Below, one piece after another: positions 42,401-49,782 of a stretch of 64,000 nt of DNA (positions are counted from its first letter, which is position 1; each line of letters starts with the position of its first letter). The notes below the pieces were generated by a model. That model saw only the letters and a program-made list of their open reading frames with translations. It did no database searches and was not told the DNA's origin. Origin of the DNA: an uncultured Rhodospirillales bacterium (lineage in GTDB: Bacteria > Pseudomonadota > Alphaproteobacteria > Acetobacterales > Acetobacteraceae). Location: assembly GCA_903843125.1 (NCBI GenBank), contig CAIMOR010000407.1, forward strand, positions 31,153-95,152. The letters are read 5' to 3'. The translations under genes and the position numbers were made by a program.

Positions 42401-43335
42401 GGTCGGAGTTCCTGCACCAGCCCGGCTGCAAGCGCGGCACGCACGCCGGCCTCGACGCCGAAGGCGGGCTGCCAGCCGGTGGCGGAGAGGAAGCGGCTGC
42501 TGTCCAGGCTTTTGTAGCCGGCGCCCTGGAAACTGCCCTCGGGCTGCACGATCTGCGCCGGCCAGTCGAGCGCCCGCAGGATCTGCTCCGCGCAACTGCC
42601 GACGGTGACGGGTTGGTTGCTGGTGACGTTGAGGATGCGGTTCTCGAAGGCCTGGTCAGCCGCGATCACGGCTTCGATCTGGTCGGTGGCATAGAGCAGG
42701 TCGCGCACCGTGCCCGGGCTGCCCCAGACCTCGAAGGTGGTGTCGCCGCGGGCACGGCCGGCGGCGGCGCGGGCGATCAGCGCGGCCATGAAGTGGCTGC
42801 GATGTGCCTCGGTATGCGCATGCGGGCCATAGACCGTGGCAAGGATGCAGTGCAGCCATTTCAGGCCGTACTGGCTGCCGAAGGTCTCGCAGCCGATGAC
42901 GAGCGTCTCCTTGGCCAGGGCATAGCCGCGCACCGAGGGATGCGGCGGGCCGGAGCGGAACGCCTCCTCGGGCAACGGCTTCGGGCTTTCCGGATAGACG
43001 CAGGAAGAGCCGAGCGAGACCAGCTTCGCCTGTGGCTGGTGGGCGCGCCAGGCGTCCAGGATATTCAGGTGTATCCGCGAATTGTCACGCAACAATTCGC
43101 CCTGCATCTCGTACTGGATGGCTCCGGTGCGCTGCTTGGTGATGGCGTGGAAGATTCGCCCCGCCTTGGGCCCTTCGCGGAACACGCGATCGACGACGGC
43201 GGCATCGGTGAAGTCGCCGGCCGCGCGGCCCACTGCGTGTACCGGCCAGCCCTTCGCGTGCCAGTGGTCGATCAGGTTGCGGCCGAGGAAGCCATCGGCG
43301 CCGAGGATGATGGTAGGCGCGTCAGCGTAGGGCAT
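42397..43335 (-). CDS. NAD-dependent epimerase/dehydratase family (SDR), GDP-fucose-synthase-like
   Basis: This 312-residue extended SDR has an N-terminal LGADGFLGRNLIDHW loop, SSCVYPESPKPLPEEAF with GPPHPSVRGYALAK (the Ser and YxxxK of the active site) and LHCILATVYGPHAH. The SSCVYP...GYALAK pattern resembles GDP-fucose synthase (WcaG) and GDP-6-deoxy-heptose reductases. It overlaps the upstream SDR by 14 nt. It probably acts as an epimerase/reductase on an NDP-keto-sugar, possibly NDP-heptose-derived. The exact reaction is not decidable. Confidence 0.82.
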   Translation of the reverse strand: MPYADAPTIILGADGFLGRNLIDHWHAKGWPVHAVGRAAGDFTDAAVVDRVFREGPKAGRIFHAITKQRTGAIQYEMQGELLRDNSRIHLNILDAWRAHQPQAKLVSLGSSCVYPESPKPLPEEAFRSGPPHPSVRGYALAKETLVIGCETFGSQYGLKWLHCILATVYGPHAHTEAHRSHFMAALIARAAAGRARGDTTFEVWGSPGTVRDLLYATDQIEAVIAADQAFENRILNVTSNQPVTVGSCAEQILRALDWPAQIVQPEGSFQGAGYKSLDSSRFLSATGWQPAFGVEAGVRAALAAGLVQELRP

Positions 43336-44275
43336 CGCGGTACCATTCCATCGTCAGCGCCAAGCCTGCGTCCAGGCTGCGGAACGGCGCGAGGCCGGGC
43401 ATCAACTCCCGCAGTTTCTGTGCGGTGGCGCGGCGTATCTTGACCCCGGCATTGGCACCGGGCGGCGGCGGATTGGTTGTCACCGGCCGCTCCTTTCCCG
43501 CGGCGCGCATGGCAGCATGCGCAAGCGCAATGACTTGCGTGGTTTCGCCGGCAGCGCAATTCACGGCCGCTTGAATGCCTCGGAGCTTCAACGACTCCAC
43601 AAAGGCCAGCGCGATGTCGCCGGCGAAACAGAAGTCGCGTTCCGCCGTCGGGTCGCCACGCACTTCGAACTTCGGCACATCCGACAGCGCGCGGATTATG
43701 AAGGCAGTCGCAACATGCGCCTCGGCTTCGTCCAGCGTGTCAAAGGCGCCGTAGGGGTTGGTCAGGCGCAGGCTGACGGTGCTTATGCCGGCACGGCGAT
43801 GCCAAAGCTCGGCGGTAATCTCGGCCCAGCGCTTGGACCAGGCGTAGGCGGCTTCGCCCAGGTGCGGCCAGGCATTGAGGTCGAGCGGGATGGCGTCGCT
43901 CTGCACCGCCCACTCGGCGGGGTAGACCGCGGCGCTGCTTGCGGCCCGAACTTCGCTGATGCCGCGGTCCAAAGCGAAGCCATAGACGGCGTCGGTGAGG
44001 TTGACGTTGGCCGAGAGAATCTCAGCCTGCTGCTTGCCGAAGCTGCTGGCGAAGTAGCGGAAGGCCGCCACGTTCACCACCGCTGCCTCCTTCGGCAGCG
44101 CGGGGATATCGGCCAAAGCGCTGGCTGCCACCGTCAAATCGCAGCCCGGCACGGCGCGACCAGAGGCATTGACGCCGACCAGCAGCGCCACCTCGCCGCG
44201 AAGTGCCTCGACGATGTTGCGCCCGATGAAGCCGCTGGCGCCGAACAGGACGACCGCTTCCGGAAGTGCCGCCAC
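43322..44275 (-). CDS. NAD(P)-dependent epimerase/dehydratase family (SDR)
   Basis: This 317-residue extended SDR has the nucleotide-binding LFGASGFIGRNIVEALRG, an active-site Ser region RAASSAAVYPAEW and the catalytic AYAWSKRWAE (YxxxK), followed by RLTNPYGAFD and RDFCFAGDIALAFVESL. It resembles NDP-sugar dehydratases or reductases. It is one base away from the preceding C-methyltransferase gene, so it probably acts on the methyltransferase product or precursor. Substrate unknown. Confidence 0.83.
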   Translation of the reverse strand: MAALPEAVVLFGASGFIGRNIVEALRGEVALLVGVNASGRAVPGCDLTVAASALADIPALPKEAAVVNVAAFRYFASSFGKQQAEILSANVNLTDAVYGFALDRGISEVRAASSAAVYPAEWAVQSDAIPLDLNAWPHLGEAAYAWSKRWAEITAELWHRRAGISTVSLRLTNPYGAFDTLDEAEAHVATAFIIRALSDVPKFEVRGDPTAERDFCFAGDIALAFVESLKLRGIQAAVNCAAGETTQVIALAHAAMRAAGKERPVTTNPPPPGANAGVKIRRATAQKLRELMPGLAPFRSLDAGLALTMEWYRDALR

Positions 44276-44276
44276 G

Positions 44277-45566
44277 CTAAACCTGCCGGGCCCCGCCGGC
44301 GCCCACCACCAGCACCTTCGGCACCGGCACGATGAACTCGCCGCCGCCGGCCATGAAGGCGATGTTGGCTGGGTTCTTCAGGAACTCGTCGATGAAGTTC
44401 CAGGCCAGCACCAGGTAGGCATCCGGCGAAACGCCGTCTTGTTCCAGGGCGATGGGAATGCGGCAGCCGGGAATGGCCAGGCCGACCTTCATCGGGTTGC
44501 GTTCGACCGCCTGCTGCACCAGGGCCGGGCCGATGCCGAAGCTGTTCAGCAGGGTCGCGCCTTTGGCCGGCGCGCCATAGGCCCAGACGGTCTTGCCGCG
44601 GGCCGCGTAGTCCTGCAGCAGCGCCACCAGCTTCTGCTGCAGCGCCAGCACGTTGCGCGCCAGCTGCTGGTAGGTGGCGATCTCACCGAAGCCCTTGGTA
44701 ACTTCATCTGCCCGCATCGCGGCAATGCTGGGCTGTACCAAGCGGCTGCCCTTGCGCGCCACATGCGCCTCGATGCTGCCGCCGTGGATCGGCTCCAGGT
44801 GCGCGTCGAACACTTCCATCCCGTGACGTTCCAGCAAGGCGGAGAGCGAGCGCAGCGTGTAGTAGCAGAGGTGTTCGTGATAGACCTGATCGAAGGCGGT
44901 GTTCTCCACCATGCCGCCTAGGTAGATGGCTTGCACGACGAAGACGCCGTCCGGGGTCAGCAGCTGCTCGATGCCGCGGACCACGCTGTGCAGTTCCTCC
45001 AGATGGAAGAACACGCCGGCGGCGGTCACCACCTTGGCATGGCCGAACTGGGCAATGACGTCCTTGGCGCAGTCCTCGTTGAAGAAGCGCGACCAGGTGC
45101 GGATGCCGGCGTCCTGCGCCAGCTTCGCCACGTTGCCGGCGGCTTCCACCCCCAGTACCTGGCAGCCGAACGGCGCGTACTGCTTCAGCCAGGTTCCGTC
45201 GTTGCTGCCGATATCCACAACCAGGTCATCGGGACCGAGGCCATAGGCATCAGCGATGCGCCGGCTGGTGGCGGCAAAATGGGCCGGCAGCGTCTTGGTT
45301 GTGCCGGAGACGTAGGGGTAGTCCGAGAACATCGATTCCTTCGGAATCGTATGGTCGATCTGCACCATGGTGCAGTCCCGGCAGAAACCGACACGCAGCG
45401 GGTAGTGCGGCTCCGTCTTCGCCGGGAGGTCGACGCGGACCAGCCGGTTGCAATGTGGCTGGTCGGTCAGGTCGATCACCAGTTCCACGTTGCGGCCGCC
45501 GCAGCAGCGGCATGCCATGTCCAGCATCTGGCCAGGCGGTGGAACCTGCAGGCGCGCCTCAGACAT
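44277..45566 (-). CDS. NDP-sugar C-methyltransferase (NovU/TylCIII type)
   Basis: This 429-residue protein has the three-part layout of SAM-dependent sugar C-methyltransferases: an N-terminal zinc module (CRCCGG ... CRDCTMVQ), the SAM-binding core (VVDIGSNDGTWLKQYAPFG, GVEAAGNVAKLAQDAG, YHEHLCYYTL) and a C-terminal lobe with VWAYGAPAKGATLLNSFGIG. The family adds a methyl group to a carbon of a keto-sugar nucleotide. A paralogue of the same layout lies at 58635-59855. It overlaps the upstream epimerase by 8 nt. Confidence 0.9.
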   Translation of the reverse strand: MSEARLQVPPPGQMLDMACRCCGGRNVELVIDLTDQPHCNRLVRVDLPAKTEPHYPLRVGFCRDCTMVQIDHTIPKESMFSDYPYVSGTTKTLPAHFAATSRRIADAYGLGPDDLVVDIGSNDGTWLKQYAPFGCQVLGVEAAGNVAKLAQDAGIRTWSRFFNEDCAKDVIAQFGHAKVVTAAGVFFHLEELHSVVRGIEQLLTPDGVFVVQAIYLGGMVENTAFDQVYHEHLCYYTLRSLSALLERHGMEVFDAHLEPIHGGSIEAHVARKGSRLVQPSIAAMRADEVTKGFGEIATYQQLARNVLALQQKLVALLQDYAARGKTVWAYGAPAKGATLLNSFGIGPALVQQAVERNPMKVGLAIPGCRIPIALEQDGVSPDAYLVLAWNFIDEFLKNPANIAFMAGGGEFIVPVPKVLVVGAGGARQV

Positions 45567-46491
45567 TCGAGAACCGCCCGTTGCGCAGCATGCGGTAGCC
45601 CTTGATCAGCTCGACGATGCCGGCGTCGAGCCCATGGTCAGGGCGCCAGCCGGCGGCCTCCAACTTGTCGTTGGAGACGATGTAGTCGCGCTTGTCCGGA
45701 TCCTCGCCGATCGGCGCTTCCAGGTAGCAGAAGCCCGGTACGTGTTTAGCAATGCGCTCGCACAGCTGCAGTTTGGACAGGTTGGCTTCGGAGAGGCCGA
45801 CGTTGTAGGGCTCGCCGCGCATTCTCTCGTAGTTGTCGAGTGCGTGGGTGAACGCCTTCACCACGTCGCGGATATGGATGTAGTTGCGGCGAAAATGCGC
45901 CTCGAACAGCACCACGGCCTTGTCGTTGACGGCGCGCCAGGTGAAGTCGTTGACCAACAGGTCCAGCCGCATCCGCGGCGCCATGCCGAACACGGTTGCC
46001 AACCGCAGCGTTATGCCGACGCCGCTGTCCAGCACCGCCTTTTCGGCTTCCACCTTGGTGGTACCGTACAGCGAGACCGGCTTCAGAGGGCTTTCTTCGG
46101 TGCAGTAAGAATTGCCGTCGCCGACGCCATAGCCGCTGTTAGTGGTCGGGTAGACCACGCGCTGGTCCTTGGAGACCCGCTTCATCAGATCGACAACCGC
46201 ATCGCGGTTCAGGGTGTTGGCGCCGATTTTGTCGCGGGCGCACAGTGGCGCGCCGACCAGAGCGGCCAGCGGCACCACGATATCGGCCTTGGCCAACAGC
46301 GGCTCCACGACCGCCATGTCGCGGCAGTCGCCCCGCACGGGGTTGAAGTTGGGGTCGGCGCAGCATTGCGCGAGGTAGGTGTCGCCGGCGGCAAAGGTGT
46401 CCAGCACCGTCACCTGCCAGCCCCGCTGCAACAGCGTGGGCACCAGCATGGACCCGATATAGCCGGCACCGCCCGTCACCAGAACCCGCAT
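45559..46491 (-). CDS. NAD-dependent sugar epimerase/dehydratase (SDR)
   Basis: This 310-residue extended SDR has a canonical VTGGAGYIGSMLVPTLLQRG start, VVYPTTNSGYGVG with the active-site Thr/Ser region, SLYGTTKVEAEKAVL (YxxxK) and HFRRNYIHIRDVVKAF. It resembles UDP-glucose-4-epimerase-like and 4,6-dehydratase-like enzymes without a diagnostic subgroup motif. It is the first gene of the minus-strand operon ending with hldE. GAGG lies 4 nt before the ATG and a promoter with 17-nt spacing lies upstream. Confidence 0.88.
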   Translation of the reverse strand: MRVLVTGGAGYIGSMLVPTLLQRGWQVTVLDTFAAGDTYLAQCCADPNFNPVRGDCRDMAVVEPLLAKADIVVPLAALVGAPLCARDKIGANTLNRDAVVDLMKRVSKDQRVVYPTTNSGYGVGDGNSYCTEESPLKPVSLYGTTKVEAEKAVLDSGVGITLRLATVFGMAPRMRLDLLVNDFTWRAVNDKAVVLFEAHFRRNYIHIRDVVKAFTHALDNYERMRGEPYNVGLSEANLSKLQLCERIAKHVPGFCYLEAPIGEDPDKRDYIVSNDKLEAAGWRPDHGLDAGIVELIKGYRMLRNGRFSNV

Positions 46492-46537
46492 AAGACCTCG
46501 CCCGAAATTGCTTGTCGCCTCCGCCGGCGGCGCGGCT

Positions 46538-46566
46538 TCATAGGCAGAAACTTAAGCTCGTGGCAA
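46538..46566 (-). promoter_or_regulatory. Sigma70-like promoter for the epimerase-to-hldE operon
   Basis: Minus-strand TTGCCA (46566-46561), 17 nt, CTATGA (46543-46538), predicted start about 46531, giving a 40-nt leader. The seven downstream genes (46491 to 36878) are joined by overlaps or gaps of at most 4 nt, consistent with one transcript. Confidence 0.45.
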
Positions 46567-46604
46567 CCAAGGTGACAGCCCGCCGTTACGCAGCCATCAC
46601 GGCT

Positions 46605-47834
46605 TCAACGGAGCAGTTCGGCCAGCAAGCCGGCCGGCGAATGCCGTATTCGCCAGGCCGGTGCCGCCGTGGCGTATTGGGTCAGCAGCGCAGGCAGCCT
46701 GGGCAGTGCGTCACGCACCACCCTGGCGAATTCGGCTGGTCGGTGGAACACCAGGGAGTGATCAGGCCCGACCTCGTCAGCCATCCAGCAGCCTGCTGGC
46801 ACAACCGCAGGCACACCCATTGCCCGCGCCTCGGCCAGGATGCCGGACGAGCGCGGGCCATAGGCCGCGGAGTCGTACGGCAGCAGCAGCAGGTCGGCGG
46901 CCTGCAACAGGTTCAGGTAGTCTTCCGGCGGCAGCGGTGTCTCCAGCAGGTGCAACTGGGCGCCGGCGATGCCGCGCATCTGCCTCTGGGCACGCTGTAC
47001 GACAGGGTCCGCCGCCGTGCCGACCGGCCCGCTGTGGATGGTGAAGCGGGCCTGCCCGACCAGGGACGCGACCAGTGCCGGCAGAAGCGCATAGCCCTTT
47101 TCTGCGCGGGCGCCGCCGGCGAAGACAAGATGCGGCGGCCGGCCCGGCCCGCCAGTGCGCACTGGGGGGGCCACCACAGGCAACGGCGCGACCCGCACCG
47201 GCCGGCCGCTGGTGGCAGTCCAAAGCGCTGCCAGCGGGGCGGTATCGGCGAGCAGCCTCAGCTTCGGCCCGAACCGGTCGGCGATCCCGGCCAGGATAGC
47301 TGCAACCGGCTGCGCGCCAGCGTCGTCGCGGTCCATCTCCACCGGTGTCCGGCGCAGCACAATGGCCAGGGCGCCGAGGCACTCCGGCGGCAGCCCGGCA
47401 ACCATCCCGGCCAAGTTGGCGGCGGAGGCGCTGTGCAGCAGCAACAAATCCTGCCGGGTATCGCCGTTTGCAACCAGGGCCGTCGCCAGTTCCGCAGCCA
47501 GGGTATCCGGGGCCGGCCGGACCAATACGCGTCGCAACAGACGCAACGGCGGAGCGACGCTGGCCGCGAGGCCGCCCGGCAGCCGGGCCGCCAGACCGAA
47601 CACCGCCCGCCGCGCTGCGCCGCCGCCGCCTGCGGATTGATAGACAGCGCCAAAGGTGGGCAGGCAGGGTATGCCTGTTGGCATGGCGCCGCTGAACTGC
47701 TTCGAGGCCAGCACCAGGGGCGCAATCCCGCGCTCGCGGGCAGCTTCAGCGACTGCGAGGGTATACCCCAAGTGGTGACCGAGGGCGCTCCGCAGTCCCG
47801 GGTCGGCGATGATCAGCCGCGGCGGCAGGCTCAC
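46605..47834 (-). CDS. Glycosyltransferase, GT4/GT-B-like
   Basis: This 409-residue protein begins PRLIIADPGLRSALGHHLGYTLAVAEAA, a GT-B-like N-terminal strand and loop. The C-terminal Rossmann domain includes PHLVFAGGARAEKGYALLP and the donor-site segment LLLLPYDSAAYGPRSSGILAEARAMGVPAVVP, with a Glu in the position used by GT4 enzymes. It would transfer a sugar in the polysaccharide pathway. It overlaps the heptose nucleotidyltransferase/phosphatase gene by 4 nt and ends 113 nt before the next minus-strand operon. Confidence 0.78.
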   Translation of the reverse strand: MSLPPRLIIADPGLRSALGHHLGYTLAVAEAARERGIAPLVLASKQFSGAMPTGIPCLPTFGAVYQSAGGGGAARRAVFGLAARLPGGLAASVAPPLRLLRRVLVRPAPDTLAAELATALVANGDTRQDLLLLHSASAANLAGMVAGLPPECLGALAIVLRRTPVEMDRDDAGAQPVAAILAGIADRFGPKLRLLADTAPLAALWTATSGRPVRVAPLPVVAPPVRTGGPGRPPHLVFAGGARAEKGYALLPALVASLVGQARFTIHSGPVGTAADPVVQRAQRQMRGIAGAQLHLLETPLPPEDYLNLLQAADLLLLPYDSAAYGPRSSGILAEARAMGVPAVVPAGCWMADEVGPDHSLVFHRPAEFARVVRDALPRLPALLTQYATAAPAWRIRHSPAGLLAELLR

Positions 47835-49027
47835 CGCCTGGTCGAGCGCAAGAACTCGTCGAGCGCACCGCCGGTGAAATGATACCCGGGCAGGTTGACC
47901 GCAGCAGCGGCGGCCAGGTCGGTCGGCTTGTCGCCGACCAGGAAGCTGCCTTCAGCCCGAACCGGCCAAGCGGCCATGAGATCCTCGATCATTCCGGGAT
48001 TGGGCTTGCGACGGCGGCAGTCACCGCGGAACGCTGCAACGCTGCCGTCCGGGTGGTGCGGGCAATGCTCCCAGGCATCTACATGAGCGCCCTGGGCGGC
48101 AAGGGCTGCGGCCATCCAGCGATGGAGGACGTGGACTTGTTCCGGCGGGTAATAGCCCCGCGCCACGCCGGCCTGGTTGGTCACGACGAAGACGTAATGG
48201 CCGCTGTCGTTCAGCGCCTTCACGGCCGCCGCCGCGCCCGGCGTCCACTCCGCCTGGGCCGGGTCGTGCGGGTAGCCGGTATCCTTGATCAGCACGCCGT
48301 CGCGGTCGAGGAACGCCGCCGGGCGGCGCTGCATGGCAGGGATCAGCATCTGTGCGCGCGCCAGATCCTCCGGAATGCCGATGTCGATGAACTCGGCGTC
48401 ATACAAGGTGCCGCGCAGCAGGCCGGCCTTGGCCAGGCGGGGAAAGACCTCGGCCTCCAGGCTCACAGGGCCGTCGCCGATCCAACCGACGATCCGACGA
48501 TCCAGAGCGTAGATGCCGCCGTTGATCGGCCCGCTGCGCTCCGGGCTCCGTTCCTGGAAGCCGGTCACCCGGCCGTCGGCGGCCAGGTCCACCGTTCCGT
48601 AGCGGCCGCCCGGCGCGGTGCGGCGCAACGCAAGGGTGGCCAGCGACTGCTCGGTGTGCAGCGGCAAGTCGAGCAGATTGACGCTGAACAGCGTGTCGCC
48701 ATTCAGCAATAGGAAACGCTCCTCCAGTTTGTCGGCAAACAACTTCAGCGCGCCGGCAGTGCCCAACGGCTCCGACTCCACCAGCACTTCGAGCGCTGCG
48801 TCACGCACGGTGCGACCGGCGTAGCGCTCTACGATCTGCTCGGCCTTGTAGCCGGCCAGCAGCGTGATGCGGGCGAAGCCATGGCGGGCAACTTCCTCGA
48901 TCTGCCAATCCAGAAAAGGCCGGCCGGCCACAGGAGCCAGCGGCTTCGGTATCGTCTCGGTCAATGCGCCCAGCCGGGTGCCGCGGCCGCCGACCAGCAG
49001 CGCCGCTTGGCGAATCGGTGCCGACAT
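47831..49027 (-). CDS. Fused sugar-phosphate nucleotidyltransferase (HddC-like) and HAD phosphatase (GmhB-like)
   Basis: This 398-residue protein has two domains. Residues ~1-230 are a nucleotidyltransferase: ALLVGGRGTRLGALTETIPKPLAPVAGRPFLDW, LLLNGDTLF and the late FIDIGIPED. Residues ~235-398 are a HAD-IIIA phosphatase like GmhB: FLDRDGVLIKDTGY (nucleophile D241), VVTNQAGVARG, CPHHPDGS and VGDKPTDLAAA. The two should give heptose-1-phosphate from the bisphosphate and then NDP-heptose. In the zinc loop, C322, H324 and C337 are present, but the fourth ligand (Cys in E. coli GmhB CDCRKP) is Arg339 here. It overlaps gmhA by one base and the GT4 gene by 4 nt. Confidence 0.88.
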   Translation of the reverse strand: MSAPIRQAALLVGGRGTRLGALTETIPKPLAPVAGRPFLDWQIEEVARHGFARITLLAGYKAEQIVERYAGRTVRDAALEVLVESEPLGTAGALKLFADKLEERFLLLNGDTLFSVNLLDLPLHTEQSLATLALRRTAPGGRYGTVDLAADGRVTGFQERSPERSGPINGGIYALDRRIVGWIGDGPVSLEAEVFPRLAKAGLLRGTLYDAEFIDIGIPEDLARAQMLIPAMQRRPAAFLDRDGVLIKDTGYPHDPAQAEWTPGAAAAVKALNDSGHYVFVVTNQAGVARGYYPPEQVHVLHRWMAAALAAQGAHVDAWEHCPHHPDGSVAAFRGDCRRRKPNPGMIEDLMAAWPVRAEGSFLVGDKPTDLAAAAAVNLPGYHFTGGALDEFLRSTRR

Positions 49028-49593
49028 CAGGCCAGCGCTGCTTCCACTGCGGCGCAGTAGTAATGATACAGGCATAGGTGGACCTGCTGGATCGCAGGCG
49101 TGGAGGTGCTCGGCGCCGCCAGCAGATGGTCACATAGCACCGCCATCCGGCCGCCTCCCTCGCCGGTCAGCCCCAGGGTGACCATGCCGCGCGCCTTCGC
49201 CGCTTCCAGCGCCAGCACCACATTTTTGGAGTTGCCGCTGGTGGAGATGCCGAGCAGCACGCCGCCGGGCTCGGCATAGGCCTCCACCTGTCGGGAGAAC
49301 ACGGTTTCGAAGCTGTAGTCGTTGGCCCAGGCGGTCAGCACTGCCGGGTTGGAACTGAGGCAGATGGCCTTCAGCGCTCGACGCTCCTGCAAAAACCGGC
49401 CGACCATTTCCCCCACGATATGCTGTGCGTCCGCCGCGGAGCCGCCATTGCCGCAGACCAGCAGGGGGCGGCCGGCGGCCAGCGCGGCCACTGTGGCCTT
49501 GACCGCGGCGTCCATCGCGGCGTCCAGCGCCAGGGCGCGGGTCGTCGCCAGCAGGGCTTCGGCGTTGCCGAGCCATTGGTCGAGCGGGATCAT
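49027..49593 (-). CDS. gmhA: Sedoheptulose-7-phosphate isomerase GmhA (SIS domain)
   Basis: This 188-residue protein starts at ATG 49593 with GGAGG 5 nt upstream. It has the SIS-domain core LLVCGNGGSAADAQHIVGEM, GRFLQERRALKAICLSSN, TAWANDYSFETVFSRQVEA, the GISTSGNSKNVVLAL phosphate site and the C-terminal IQQVHLCLYHYYC. It matches GmhA/LpcA, which isomerises sedoheptulose 7-phosphate to D-glycero-D-manno-heptose 7-phosphate, the common precursor for both heptose nucleotides. It heads the three-gene heptose operon. The 189-nt divergent gap upstream holds a 16-bp palindrome but no clear promoter on this strand. Confidence 0.92.
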   Translation of the reverse strand: MIPLDQWLGNAEALLATTRALALDAAMDAAVKATVAALAAGRPLLVCGNGGSAADAQHIVGEMVGRFLQERRALKAICLSSNPAVLTAWANDYSFETVFSRQVEAYAEPGGVLLGISTSGNSKNVVLALEAAKARGMVTLGLTGEGGGRMAVLCDHLLAAPSTSTPAIQQVHLCLYHYYCAAVEAALA

Positions 49594-49749
49594 CTTCGCC
49601 TCCACACCGGCTCCTGGCCGCGGCGTTCCTTTACGGCGACGGCCCGGAGAAGCCAAGCGCAGCGGATGCTACGGGCGAGACCTACAGCCGCTCCCGAATA
49701 GATGCTTGCGGCCGCGCTGCTTTGACCTAATCAGGCCCTGCCGAAATGC

Positions 49750-49765
49750 CAGGGCGATCGCCCTG
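49750..49765. other. 16-bp perfect palindrome in the gmhA/membrane-protein divergent gap
   Basis: CAGGGCGATCGCCCTG is fully self-complementary without a spacer and contains GCGATCGC. It lies 17 nt before the ATG of the membrane-protein gene and downstream of a TTGACC -35-like hexamer (49722-49727). It could be an operator, or a chance GC-rich palindrome. Confidence 0.35.
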
Positions 49766-49782
49766 CGCGATGGGGGAATGGC

